Part shown: positions 10,415-24,303 of the stretch, in pieces
Layout: each line of letters begins with the position of its first letter
Numbering within the stretch: the stretch's first letter is position 1
Translations under genes and position numbers: made by a program
Notes under the pieces: generated by a model
Told to the model about the DNA's origin: nothing
Databases searched by the model: none
What the model saw: only the letters and a program-made list of their open reading frames with translations
Assembly: GCA_036417435.1 (NCBI GenBank)
Contig: JAZAQT010000028.1
Span: forward strand, 992,001 to 1,056,000
Direction: 5' to 3'
DNA from: Inia geoffrensis
Lineage: Eukaryota; Chordata; Mammalia; Artiodactyla; Iniidae
DNA length: 64,000 bases

Positions 10415-12150
10415 AAATTGCCAACAGCCACTCTGGAGAAGTGGATGGTGTTTCCTGGAACAAAGAAAAAAACAAGCAAGAGAGCCTAGGGCACTTCCAC
10501 TTATAGTGCTATAGATTCGGAAAATTTAAATGAAAAAGACAGAGCCACACCAAAGTTTGGTGCTGCTCTGTGTACGGGAGCCTTGACAATGGTACAACTT
10601 TAATAGCCCAGAAAGAGAAAAATGGATATAGAAGTTGTGGTACATCCCTACAATGGAATATCACTCAACAATGAAATCAATGGCAACAGACCAGTAGCAG
10701 CATAATGAATGGATTTAGTTACGATGATTCTAAGTGAAATATGTCACACAGAAAAAGAAACATCATAAGATATCACTAATACCGGGAATGTAAACACGGC
10801 TACGTGTGAACGGCATTACAAAACACAACAGAGTCTCACATTTATAAAAGAAACTTATGCTTGCTTAAGGGGAAAGGAGAGTGGGGAGGCTGCATAAAAC
10901 CAGAGGTTGACATTAGGACAGATACCATTCCATAAGCCAAATATATATTAGACAAGGCCTACTCCTGGCTCAGCCAAATGGACTCAACAACCCGTATTCA
11001 AAACCTAGGAATATACCTGACTATGAAGAAAATTAAAACCCATACTTTTATAGATCTCCATAAGAAAATCATTTGTGTACAGCAGCATACACACAGCACT
11101 GTAAATAAGCTAAATCCCCTTATAAAAATAAATTTGAAAAAGGAAACACAAGGACTGTCAAATAGAGAGAAATTCTTAAATAAGTCCTTCAGGGCTTGTG
11201 AGGAATCTTGGATTTACCACCTCTACATCCACAGCTGGGGGAGAGATAAGGCTGGACCCTTGGGGCTGATACTATTGGTGAGGGAATGCAGATCCTTTGA
11301 TGTAATGGTGCATGGTTCCCATTCCACGGGTCCCAAATCTCCACGTGTAAGGGATTTATCCTTCAGCTAAAATATGCATGGAAAACCCAGAATATGGTTC
11401 ACGAAGTGATCAGGAAAAATTTCTAAAACTCATCGCCATTTTAGCCCCCTGGTACTCGAGTTCGCCGTTCCAGATGCAATATTAACATTCTCCCCACTTG
11501 GAGAGTCAGTGCCTTTGACCTCTTGCTTGGCACAGTTTGCAATTTCTGTGGAAGATGAACAGGAATAAGGAGAACGAATGAGCAGCTAACTTGATGTGTT
11601 TGGATGGGCACATTGAACACTGATTTCCCTACAGGAAGAAGAATTCATCAAAGGCTCAGCGTGCCATGCCGGAACGAGATTAGGGCCTGAAGCAATTCTT
11701 CGGGTTTGCGGTCAGCTCACAAGAAAGCGAGTTGAGAAAAGGAGATTTTTGGCACTGTAACTCACAATACTGCAGAGTTCCAAATGACCCCTATCATCCA
11801 AAAATTTATTGAAGGAAGGCTGTGAAGAGGACTTGAACGCGACACAGAATTGCAGAAAACAGATATCAGGGGGTAGATAAGAATTGCTCTGAAAGCGTAG
11901 GAAAAGAGGCAGCAGTTCGACAGTGATGCACTTGGCCAAAAAGGGCGTATGCGTTTTTTCCTGAATATATTCAGGAAAAAACGCATACGCCCTTTTTGGC
12001 CAACCAAGCAAGCCTGCAATGGAAATCCGCACTACAAGGCAGTCTCACTTCCCACCGACCCAAAGGGCCGTCCGAAAAAAGTGTAAAATCCAGAGAGGCA
12101 GTACAGTCCATGGAGAACCGGCAGCCTTGTTATGCTGATGGGCGGGATGT
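10415..12150 (+). repeat. Monomer 7 (1,736 bp), mosaic
   Basis: T-type anchor (actcaacaacccg at 10978), then P-type aaattctt and ccttcagg, then T-type gatcctttgatg. At least two switches between families fall within about 350 bp. The palindrome at 11932-12003 is perfect. Confidence 0.95.
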
Positions 12151-13886
12151 AAATTGCCAACAGCCACTCTGGAGAAGTGGATGGTGTTTCCTGGAACAAA
12201 AAAAAAACCAAGCTAGAGAGCCTAGGGCACTTCCACTTATGGTGCTATAGATTCGGAAAATTTAAATGAAAAAGACAGAGCCACACCAAAGTTTGGTGCT
12301 GCTCTGTGTACGGGAGCCTTGACTATGGTACAACTTTAATAGCCCAGAAAGAGAAAAATGGATATAGAAGTTGTGGTACATCCCTACAATGGAATATCCC
12401 TCAACAATGACATCAATGGCAACAGACCAGTAGCAGCATAATGAGTGGATTTAGTTACGATAATTCTAAGTGAAATAAGTCACACAGAAAAAGAAACATC
12501 ATAAGATATCACTAATACAGGGAATGTAAACACGGCTACGTGTGAACTGCATTACAAAACACAAGAGAGTCTCATATTTACAAAAGAAACTTATGCTTGC
12601 TTAAGGGGAAAGGAGAGTGGGGAGGTTGCATAAAACCAGAGGTTGACATTAGGACAGATACCATTCCATAAGCCAAATATATATTAGACAAGAGCTACTC
12701 CTCGCTCAACCAAATGGACTCAACACCCCGTATTCAAAACCTAGGAATATACCTGACTATGAAGAAAATTAAAACCCATACATTTATAGGTCTCCATAAG
12801 AAAATCATTTGTGTACAGCAGCATACACACAGCACTGTAAATAAGCTAAATCCCCTTATAAAAATAAATTTGAAAAAGAAAACACAAGGACTGTCAAATA
12901 GAGAGAAATTCTTAAATAAGTCCTTCAGGGCTTGTGAGGAATCTTGGATTTACCACCTCTACATCCACAGCTGGGGGAGAGATAAGGCTGGACACTTGGG
13001 GCTGATACTATTGGTGAGGGAATGCAGACCCTTTGAGGTAATGGTGCATGGTTCCCATTCCACGGGTCCCAAATCTCCACGTGTAAGGGATTTATCCTTC
13101 TGCTAAAATATGCATGGAAAACCCAGAATATGGTCCACGAAGTGATCAGGCACAATTTCTAAAACTCATCGGCATTTTAGCCCCCTGGTACTCGAGTTCG
13201 CCGATCCAGATGCAATATTAACATTCTCCCCACTTGGAGAGTCAGGGCCTTTGACCTCTTGTTTGGCACAGTTTGCAATATCTGGGGAAGATGAACAGGA
13301 ATAAGGAGAACGAAGGAGCAGCTAACTTGATGTGTTTGGACGGGCACATTGAACACTGATTTCCCTACAGGAAGAAGAATTCATCAAAGGCTCAGCGTGC
13401 CATGCCGGAACGAGATTAGGGCCTGAAGCAATTCTTCGGGTTTGCGGTCAGCTCACAAGAAAGCGAGTTGAGAAAAGGAGATTTTTGGCACTGTAACTCA
13501 CAATCCTGCAGAGTTCCAAATGACCCCTATCATCCAAAAATTTATTGAAGGAAGGCTGTGAAGAGGACTTGAACGCGAAGCAGAATTGCAGAAAACAGAT
13601 ATCAGGGGGTAGATAAGAATTGCTCTGAAAGCGTAGGAAAAGAGGCAGCAGTTCGACAGTGATGCACTTGGCCAAAAAGGGCGTATGCGTTTTTTCCTGA
13701 ATATATTCAGGAAAAGACGCATACGCCCTTTTTGGCCAACCAAGCAAGCCTGCAATGGAAATCCGCACTACAAGGCAGTCTCACTTCCCACCGATCCAAA
13801 GGGCCGTCCGTAAAAAGTGTAAAATCCAGAGAGGCAGGACAGTCCATGGAGAACCGGCAGCCTTGTTATGCTGATGGGCGGGATGT
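12151..13886 (+). repeat. Monomer 8 (1,736 bp)
   Basis: P-family copy, anchor at 12714. The palindrome at 13668-13739 has the right-arm mismatch seen in monomers 5 and 6. Confidence 0.95.
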
Positions 13887-15621
13887 AAATTGCCAACAGC
13901 CACTCTGGAGAAGTGGATGGTGTTTCCTGGAACAAAGAAAAAAACAAGCTAGAGAGCCTAGGGCACTTCCACTTATGGTGCTATAGATTCGGAAAATTTA
14001 AATGAAAAAGACAGAGCCACACCAAAGTTTGGTGCTGCTCTGTGTACGGGAGCCTTGACTATGGTACAACTTTAATAGCCCAGAAAGAGAAAAATGGATA
14101 TAGAAGTTGTGGTACATCCCTACAATGGAATATCACTCAACAATGACATCAATGGCAACAGACCAGTAGCAGCATAATGAGTGGATTTAGTTACGATGAT
14201 TCTAAGTGAAATAAGTCACACAGAAAAAGAAACATCATAAGATATCACTAATACCGGGAATGTAAACACGGCTACGTGTGAACTGCATTACAAAACACAA
14301 GAGAGTCTCACATTTACAAAAGAAACTTATGCTTGCTTAAGGGGAAAGGAGAGTGGGGAGGTTGCATAAAACCAGAGGTTGACATTAGGACAGATACCAT
14401 TCCATAAGCCAAATATATATTAGACAAGAGCTACTCCTCGCTCAACCAAATGGACTCAACACCCCGTATTCAAAACCTAGGAATATACCTGACTATGAAG
14501 AAAATTAAAACCCATACATTTATAGGTCTCCATAAGAAATCATTTGTGTACAGCAGCATACACACAGCACTGTAAATAAGCTAAATCCCCTTATAAAAAT
14601 AAATTTGAAAAAGAAAACACAAGGACTGTCAAATAGAGAGAAATTCTTAAATAAGTCCTTCAGGGCTTGTGAGGAATCTTGGATTTACCACCTCTACATC
14701 CACAGCTGGGGGAGAGATAAGGCTGGACACTTGGGGCTGATACTATTGGTGAGGGAATGCAGACCCTTTGAGGTAATGGTGCATGGTTCCCATTCCACGG
14801 GTCCCAAAACTCCACGTGTAAGGGATTTATCCTTCTGCTAAAATATGCATGGAAAACCCAGAATATGATCCACGAAGTGATCAGGAAAAATTTCTAAAAC
14901 TCATCGCCATTTTAGCCCCCTGGTACTCGAGTTCGGCGATCCAGATGCAATATTAACATTCTCCCCACTTGGAGAGTCAGGGCCTTTGACCTCTTGTTTG
15001 GCACAGTTTGTAATTTCTGTGGAAGATGAACAGGAATAAGGAGAACGAATGAGCAGCTAACTTGATGTGTTTGGACGGGCACATTGAACACTGATTTCCC
15101 TACAGGAAGAAGAATTCATCAAAGGCTCAGCGTGCCATGCCGGAACGAGATTAGGGCCTGAAGCAATTCTTCGGGTTTGCGGTCAGCTCACAAGAAAGCG
15201 AGTTGAGAAAAGGAGATTTTTGGCACTGTAACTCACAATCCTGCAGAGTTCCAAATGACCCCTATCATCCAAAAATTTATTGAAGGAAGGCTGTGAAGAG
15301 GACTTGAACACGAAGCAGAATTGCAGAAAACAGATATCAGGGGGTAGATAAGAATTGCTCTGAAAGCGTAGGAAAAGAGGCAGCAGTTCGACAGTGATGC
15401 ACTTGGCCAAAAAGGGCGTATGCGTTTTTTCCTGAATATATTCAGGAAAAAACGCATACGCCCTTTTTGGCCAACCAAGCAAGCCTGCAATGGAAATCCG
15501 CACTACAAGGCAGTCTCACTTCCCACCGATCCAAAGGGCCGTCCGAAAAAAGTGTAAAATCCAGAGAGGCAGGACAGTCCATGGAGAACCGGCAGCCTTG
15601 TTATGCTGATGGGCGGGATGT
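13887..15621 (+). repeat. Monomer 9 (1,735 bp)
   Basis: P-family copy, anchor at 14450. One A is lost near 14538 (cataagaaatc). It shares aactccacgtg, gatccacgaagtgatcagg and gaacacgaagc with monomer 10, a sign of recent local duplication. The palindrome at 15403-15474 is perfect. Confidence 0.95.
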
Positions 15622-17357
15622 AAATTGCCAACAGCCACTCTGGAGAAGTGGATGGTGTTTCCTGGAACAAAGAAAAAACCAAGCTAGAGAGCCTAGGGCA
15701 CTTCCACTTATGGTGCTATAGATTCGGAAAATTTAAATGAAAAAGACAGAGCCACACCAAAGTTTGGTGCTGCTCTGTGTACGGGAGCCTTGACTATGGT
15801 ACAACTTTAATAGCCCAGAAAGAGAAAAATGGATATAGAAGTTGTGGTACATCCCTACAATGGAATATCACTCAACAATGACATCAATGGCAACAGACCA
15901 GTAGCAGCATAATGAGTGGATTTAGTTACGATGATTCTAAGTGAAATAAGTCACACAGAAAAAGAAACATCATAAGATATCACTAATACCGGGAATGTAA
16001 ACACGGCTACGTGTGAACTGCATTACAAAACACAAGAGAGTCTCACATTTACAAAAGAAACTTATGCTTGCTTAAGGGGAAAGGAGAGTGGGGAGGTTGC
16101 ATAAAACCAGAGGTTGACATTAGGACAGATACCATTCCATAAGCCAAATATATATTAGACATGAGCTACTCCTCGCTCAACCAAATGGACTCAACACCCC
16201 GTATTCAAAACCTAGGAATATACCTGACTATGAAGAAAATTAAAACCCATACATTTATAGGTCTCCATAAGAAAATCATTTGTGTACAGCAGCATACACA
16301 CAGCACTGTAAATAAGCTAAATCCCCTTATAAAAATAAATTTGAAAAAGAAAACACAAGGACTGTCAAATAGAGAGAAATTCTTAAATAAGTCCTTCAGG
16401 GCTTGTGAGGAATCTTGGATTTACCACCTCTACATCCACAGCTGTGGGAGAGATAAGGCTGGACACTTGGGGCTGATACTATTGGTGAGGGAATGCAGAC
16501 CCTTTGAGGTAATGGTGCATGGTTCCCATTCCACGGGTCCCAAAACTCCACGTGTAAGGGATTTATCCTTCTGCTAAAATATGCATGGAAAACCCAGAAT
16601 ATGATCCACGAAGTGATCAGGAAAAATTTCTAAAACTCATCGCCATTTTAGCCCCCTGGTACTCGAGTTCGCCGATCCAGATGCAATATTAACATTCTCC
16701 CCACTTGGAGAGTCAGGGCCTTTGACCTCTTGTTTGGCACAGTTTGTAATTTCTGTGGAAGATGAACAGGAATAAGGAGAACGAATGAGCAGCTAACTTG
16801 ATGTGTTTGGACGGGCACATTGAACACTGATTTCCCTACAGGAAGAAGAATTCATCAAAGGCTCAGCGTGCCATGCCGGAACGAGATTAGGGCCTGAAGC
16901 AATTCTTCGGGTTTGCGGTCAGCTCACAAGAAAGCGAGTTGAGAAAAGGAGATTTTTGGCACTGTAACTCACAATCCTGCAGAGTTCCAAATGACCCCTA
17001 TCATCCAAAAATTTATTGAAGGAAGGCTGTGAAGAGGACTTGAACACGAAGCAGAATTGCAGAAAACAGATATCAGGGGGTAGATAAGAATTGCTCTGAA
17101 AGCGTAGGAAAAGAGGCAGCAGTTCGACAGTGATGCACTTGGCCAAAAAGGGCGTATGCGTTTTTTCCTGAATATATTCAGGAAAAAACGCATACGCCCT
17201 TTTTGGCCAACCAAGCAAGCCTGCAATGGAAATCCGCACTACAAGGCAGTCTCACTTCCCACCGATCCAAAGGGCCGTCCGAAAAAAGTGTAAAATCCAG
17301 AGAGGCAGGACAGTCCATGGAGAACCGGCAGCCTTGTTATGCTGATGGGCGGGATGT
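15622..17357 (+). repeat. Monomer 10 (1,736 bp)
   Basis: P-family copy, anchor at 16185. It is near-identical to monomer 9 in its right half and shares gacatgagctac with monomer 11. The palindrome at 17139-17210 is perfect. Confidence 0.95.
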
Positions 17358-19093
17358 AAATTGCCAACAGCCACTCTGGAGAAGTGGATGGTGTTTCCTG
17401 GAACAAAGAAAAAACCAAGCTAGAGAGCCTAGGGCACTTCCACTTATGGTGCTATAGATTCGGAAAATTTAAATGAAAAAGACAGAGCCACACCAAAGTT
17501 TGGTGCTGCTCTGTGTACGGGAGCCTTGACTATGGTACAACTTTAATAGCCCAGAAAGAGAAAAATGGATATAGAAGTTGTGGTACATCCCTACAATGGA
17601 ATATCACTCAACAATGACATCAATGGCAACAGACCAGTAGCAGCATAATGAGTGGATTTAGTTACGATGATTCTAAGTGAAATAAGTCACACAGAAAAAG
17701 AAACATCATAAGATATCACTAATACCGGGAATGTAAACAGGGCTACGTGTGAACTGCATTACAAAACACAAGAGAGTCTCACATTTACAAAAGAAACTTA
17801 TGCTTGCTTAAGGGGAAAGGAGAGTGGGGAGGTTGCATAAAACCAGAGGTTGACATTAGGACAGATACCATTCCATAAGCCAAATATATATTAGACATGA
17901 GCTACTCCTCGCTCAACCAAATGGACTCAACACCCCGTATTCAAAACCTAGGAATATACCTGACTATGAAGAAAATTAAAACCCATACATTTATAGGTCT
18001 CCATAAGAAAATCATTTGTGTACAGCAGCATACACACAGCACTGTAAATAAGCTAAATCCCCTTATAAAAATAAATTTGAAAAATAAATCACAAGGACTG
18101 TCAAATAGAGAGAAATTCTTAAATAAGTCCTTCAGGGCTTGTGAGGAATCTTGGATTTACCACCTCTACATCCACAGCTGTGGGAGAGATAAGGCTGGAC
18201 ACTTGGGGCTGATACTATTGGTGAGGGAATGCAGACCCTTTGAGGTAATGGTGCATGGTTCCCATTCCACGGGTCCCAAATCTCCACGTGTAAGAGATTT
18301 ATCCTTCTGCTAAAATATGCATGGAAAACCCAGAATATGGTCCACGAAGTGATCAGGCACAATTTCTAAAACTCATCGCCATTTTAGCCCCCTGGTACTC
18401 GAGTTCGCCGATCCAGATGCAATATTAACATTCTCCCCACTTGGAGAGTCAGGGCCTTTGACCTCTTGTTTGGCACAGTTTGCAATTTCTGTGGAAGATG
18501 AACAGGAATAAGGAGAACGAATGAGCAGCTAACTTGATGTGTTTGGACGGGCACATTGAACACTGATTTCCCTACAGGAAGAAGAATTCATCAAAGGCTC
18601 AGCGTGCCATGCCGGAACGAGATTAGGGCCTGAAGCAATTCTTCGGGTTTGCGGTCAGCTCACAAGAAAGCGAGTTGAGAAAAGGAGATTTTTGGCACTG
18701 TAACTCACAATCCTGCAGAGTTCCAAATGACCCCTATCATCCAAAAATTTATTGAAGGAAGGCTGTGAAGAGGACTTGAACGCGAAGCAGAATTGCAGAA
18801 AACAGATATCAGGGGGTAGATAAGAATTGCTCTGAAAGCGTAGGAAAAGAGGCAGCAGTTCGAAAGTGATGCACTTGGCCAAAAAGGGCGTATGCGTTTT
18901 TTCCTGAATATATTCAGGAAAAAACGCATACGCCCTTTTTGGCCAACCAAGCAAGCCTGCAATGGAAATCCGCACTACAAGGCAGTCTCACTTCCCACCG
19001 ATCCAAAGGGCCGTCCGAAAAAAGTGTAAAATCCAGAGAGGCAGGACAGGCCATGGAGAACCGGCAGCCTTGTTATGCTGATGGGCGTGATGT
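17358..19093 (+). repeat. Monomer 11 (1,736 bp)
   Basis: P-family copy, anchor at 17921, with gacatgagctac shared with monomer 10 and a private aaaaataaatcac. The palindrome at 18875-18946 is perfect. Confidence 0.95.
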
Positions 19094-20829
19094 AAATTGC
19101 CAACAGCCACTCTGGAGAAGTGGATGGTGTTTCCTGGAACAAAGAAAAAACCAAGCTAGAGAGCCTAGGGCACTTCCACTTATGGTGCTATAGATTTGGA
19201 AAATTTAAATGAAAAAGACAGAGCCACACCAAAGTTTGGTGCTGCTCTGTGTACGGGAGCCTTGACAATGGTACAACTTTAATAGCCCACAAAGAGAAAA
19301 TTGGATATAGAAGTTGTGGTACATCCCTACAATGGAATATCACTCAACAATGAAATCAATGGCAACAGACCAGTAGCAGCATAATGAGTGGATTTAGTTA
19401 CGATGATTCTAAGTGAAATATGTCACACAGAAAAAGAAACATCATAAGATATCACTAATACCGGGAATGTAAACACGGCTACGTGTGAACTGCATTACAA
19501 AACACAATAGAGTCTCACATTTATAAAAGAAACTTATGCTTGCTTAAGGGGAAAGGAGAGTGGGGAGGCTGCATAAAACCAGAGGTTGACATTAGGACAG
19601 ATACCATTCCATAAGCCAAATATATATTAGACAAGACCTACTCCTGGCTCAGCCAAATGGACTCAACAACCCGTATTCAAAACCTAGGAATATACCTGAC
19701 TATGAAGAAAATTAAAACCCATAATTTTATAGGTCTTCATAAGAAAATCATTTGTGTACAGCAGCATACACACAGCACTGTAAATAAGCTAAATCCCCTT
19801 ATAAAAATAAATTTGAAAAAGAAAACACAAGGACTGTCAAATAGAGAGAAAATCTTAAATAAGTCCTTGAGGGCTTGTGAGGAATCTTGGATTTACCACC
19901 TCTACATCCACAGCTGGTGGAGAGATAAGGCTGGACACTTGGGGCTGATACTATTGGTGAGGGAATGCAGATCCTTTGATGTAATGGTGCATGGTTCCCA
20001 TTCCACGGGTCCCAAATCTCCACGTGTAAGGGATTTATCCTTCAGCTAAAATATGCATGGAAAACCCAGAATATGGTCCACGAAGTGATCAGGCACAATT
20101 TCTAAAACTCATCGCCATTTTAGCCCCCTGGTACTATAGTTCGCCCATGCAGATGCAATATTAACATTCTCCCCACTTGGAGAGTCAGGGCCTTTGACCT
20201 CTTGTTTGGCACAGTTTGCAGTTTCTGTGGAAGATGAACAGGAATAAGGAGAACGAATGAGCAGCTAACTTGATGTGTTTGGACGGGCACATTGAACACT
20301 GATTTCCCTACAGGAAGAAGAATTCATCAAAGGCTCAGCGTGCCATGCCGGAACGAGATTAGGGCCTGAAGCAATTCTTCGGGTTTGCGGCCAGCTCACA
20401 AGAAAGCGAGTTGAGAAAAGGAGATTTTTGGCACTGTAACTCACAATCCTGCAGAGTTCCAAATGACCCCTATCATCCAAAAATTTATTGAAGGAAGGCT
20501 GTGAAGAGGACTTGAACGCGAAGCAGAATTGCAGAAAACAGATATCAGGGGGTAGATAAGAATTGCTCTGAAAGCGTAGGAAAAGAGGCAGCAGTTCGAC
20601 AGTGATGCACTTGGCCAAAAAGGGCGTATGCGTTTTTTCCTGAATATATTCAGGAAAAAACGCATACGCCCTTTTTGGCCAACCAAGCAAGCCTGCAATG
20701 GAAATCCGCACTACAAGGCAGTCTCACTTCCCACCGATCCAAAGGGCCGTCCGAAAAAAGTGTAAAATCCAGAGAGGCAGGACAGGCCTTGGAGAACCGG
20801 CAGCCTTGTTATGCTGATGGGCGGGATGT
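19094..20829 (+). repeat. Monomer 12 (1,736 bp)
   Basis: T-family copy, anchor at 19657. From about 20050 on it carries the gtactatag (XhoI lost at 20134) and gcggccagc variants of the dimeric higher-order repeat. The palindrome at 20611-20682 is perfect. Confidence 0.95.
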
Positions 20830-22565
20830 AAATTGTCAACAGCCACTCTGGAGAAGTGGATGGTGTTTCCTGGAACAAAGAAAAAAACAAGCTAGAGAGC
20901 CTAGGGCACTTCCACTTATGGTGCTATAGATTCGGAAAATTTAAATGAAAAAGACAGAGCCACACCAAAGTTTGGTGCTGCTCTGTGTACGGGAGCCTTG
21001 ACAATGGTACAACTTTAATAGCCCAGAAAGAGAAAAATGGGTATAGAAGTTGTGGTACATCCCTACAATGGAATATCACTCAACAATGAAATCAATGGCA
21101 ACAGACCAGTAGCAGCATAATGAGTGGATTTAGTTACGATGATTCTAAGTGAAATATGTCACACAGAAAAAGAAACATCATAAGATATCACTAATACCGG
21201 GAATGTAAACACGGCTACGTGTGAACTGCATTACAAAACACAACAGAGTCTCACATTTATAAAAGAAACTTATGCTTGCTTAAGGGGAAAGGAGAGTGGG
21301 GAGGCTGCATAAAACCAGAGGTTGACATTAGGACAGATACCATTCCATAAGCCAAATATATATTAGACAAGACCTACTCCTGGCTCAGCCAAATGGACTC
21401 AACAACCCCTATTCAAAACCTAGGAATATACCTGACTATGAAGAAAATTAAAACCCATACTTTTATAGGTCTCCATAAGAAAATCATTTGTGTACAGCAG
21501 CATACACACAGCACTGTAAATAAGCTAAATCCCCTTATAAAAATAAATTTGAAAAAGAAAACACAAGGACTGTCAAATAGAGAGAAAATCTTAAATAAGT
21601 CCTTGAGGGCTTGTGAGGAATCTTGGATTTACCACCTCTACATCCACAGCTGGGGGAGAGATAAGGCTGGACACTTGGGGCTGATACTATTGGTGAGGGA
21701 ATGCAGATCCTTTGATGTAATGGTGCATGGTTCCCATTCCACGGGTCCCAAATCTCCACGTGTAAGGGGTTTATCCTTCAGCTAAAATATGCATGGAAAA
21801 CGCAGAATATGGTCCACGAAGTGATCAGGAAAAATTTCTAAAACTCATCGCCATTTTAGCCCCCTGGTACTCGAGTTCGCCGTTCCAGATGCAATATTAA
21901 CATTCTCCCCACTTGGAGAGTCAGTGCCTTTGACCTCTTGCTTGGCACAGTTTGCAATTTCTGTGGAAGATGAACAGGAATAAGGAGAACGAATGAGCAG
22001 CTAACTTGATGTGTTTGGACGGGCACATTGAACACTGATTTCCCTACAGGAAGAAGAATTCATCAAAGGCTCAGCGTGCCATGCCGGAACGAATTTAGGG
22101 CCTGAAGCAATTCTTCGGGTTTGCGGTCAGCTCACAAGAAAGCGAGTTGAGAAAAGGAGATTTTTGGCACTGTAACTCACAATCCTGCAGAGTTCCAAAT
22201 GACCCCTATCATCCAAAAATTTATTGAAGGAAGGCTGTGAAGAGGACTTGAACGCGAAGCAGAATTGCAGAAAACAGATATCAGGGGGTAGATAAGAATT
22301 GCTCTGAAAGCGTAGGAAAAGAGGCAGCAGTTCGACAGTGATGCACTTGGCCAAAAAGGGCGTATGCGTTTTTTCCTGAATATATTCAGGAAAAAACGCA
22401 TACGCCCTTTTTGGCCAACCAAGCAAGCCTGCAATGGAAATCCGCACTACAAGGCAGTCTCACTTCCCACCGATCCAAAGGGCCGTCCGAAAAAAGTGTA
22501 AAATCCAGAGAGGCAGGACAGTCCATGGAGAACTGGCAGCCTTGTTATGCTGATGGGCGGGATGT
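20830..22565 (+). repeat. Monomer 13 (1,736 bp)
   Basis: T-family copy, anchor at 21393, with acccctatt and gaacgaatttagg shared only with monomer 15. The palindrome at 22347-22418 is perfect. Confidence 0.95.
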
Positions 22566-24303
22566 AAATTGCCAACAGCCACTCTGGAGAAGTGGATGGT
22601 GTTTCCTGGAACAAAGAAAAAAACAAGCTAGAAAGCCTAGGGCACTTCCACTTATGGTGCTATAGATTCGGAAAATTTAAATGAAAAAGACAGAGCCACA
22701 CCAAAGTTTGGGGCTGCTCTGTGTACGGGAGCCTTGACTATGGTACAACTTTAATAGCCCAGAAAGAGAAAAATGGATATAGAAGTTGTGGTACATCCCT
22801 ACAATGGAATATCACTCAACAATGACATCAATGGCAACAGACCAGTAGCAGCATAATGAGTGGATTTAGTTACGATGATTCTAAGTGAAATAAGTCACAC
22901 AGAAAAAGAAACTCATCATAAGATATCACTAATACCGGGAATGTAAACACGGCTACGTGTGAACTGCATTACAAAACACAAGAGAGTCTCACATTTACAA
23001 AAGAAACTTATGCTTGCTTAAGGGGAAAGGAGAGTGGAGAGGTTGCATAAAACCAGAGGTTGACATTAGGACAGATACCATTCCATAAGCCAAATATATA
23101 TTAGACAAGAGCTACTCCTCGCTCAACCAAATGGACTCAACACCCCGTATTCAAAACCTAGGAATATACCTGACTATGAAGAAAATTAAAACCCATACAT
23201 TTATAGGTCTCCATAAGAAAATCATTTGTGTACAGCAGCATACACACAGCACTGTAAATATGCTAAATCCCCTTATAAAAATAAATTTGAAAAAGAAAAC
23301 ACAAGGACTGTCAAATAGAGAGAAATTCTTAAATAAGTCCTTCAGGGCTTGTGAGGAATCTTGGATTTACCACCTCTACATCCACAGCTGTGGGACAGAT
23401 AAGGCTGGGCACTTGGGGCTGATACTATTGGTGAGGGAATGCAGACCCTTTGAGGTAATGGTGCATGGTTCCCATTCCACGGGTCCCAAATCTCCACGTG
23501 TAAGGGATTTATCCTTCTGCTAAAATATGCATGGAAAACCCAGAATATGGTCCACGAAGTGATCAGGCACAATTTCTAAAACTCATCGCCATTTTAGCCC
23601 CCTGGTACTATAGTTCGCCCATGCAGATGCAATATTAACATTCTCCCCACTTGGAGAGTCAGGGCCTTTGACCTCTTGTTTGGCACAGTTTGCAGTTTCT
23701 GTGGAAGATGAACAGGAATAAGGAGAACGAATGAGCAGCTAACTTGATGTGTTTGGACGGGCACATTGAACACTGATTTCCCTACAGGAAGAAGAATTCA
23801 TCAAAGGCTCAGCGTGCCATGCCGGAACGAGATTAGGGCCTGAAGCAATTCTTCGGGTTTGCGGCCAGCTCACAAGAAAGCGAGTTGAGAAAAGGAGATT
23901 TTTGGCACTGTAACTCACAATCCTGCAGAGTTCCAAATGACCCCTATCATCCAAAAATTTATTGAAGGAAGGCTGTGAAGAGGACTTGAACGCGAAGCAG
24001 AATTGCAGAAAACAGATATCAGGGGGTAGATAAGAATTGCTCTGAAAGCGTAGGAAAAGAGGCAGCAGTTCGACAGTGATGCACTTGGCCAAAAAGGGCG
24101 TATGCGTTTTTTCCTGAATATATTCAGGAAAAAACGCATACGCCCTTTTTGGCCAACCAAGCAAGCCTGCAATGGAAATCCGCACTACAAGGCAGTCTCA
24201 CTTCCCACCGATCCAAAGGGCCGTCCGAAAAAAGTGTAAAATCCAGAGAGGCAGGACAGGCCTTGGAGAACCGGCAGCCTTGTTATGCTGATGGGCGGGA
24301 TGT
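22566..24303 (+). repeat. Monomer 14 (1,738 bp)
   Basis: P-family copy, anchor at 23131. A 2-bp gain at about 22911 (aaactcatcataag) is shared with monomers 16 and 19. XhoI is lost at 23608. The palindrome at 24085-24156 is perfect. Confidence 0.95.

Noticed and set aside
20265..20711. 148-codon minus-strand frame in monomers 12, 14 and 16
   Set aside because: It is the 106-codon frame extended by a single base change (gcggccagc) that removes a stop. It marks the dimeric repeat and is not a longer gene.
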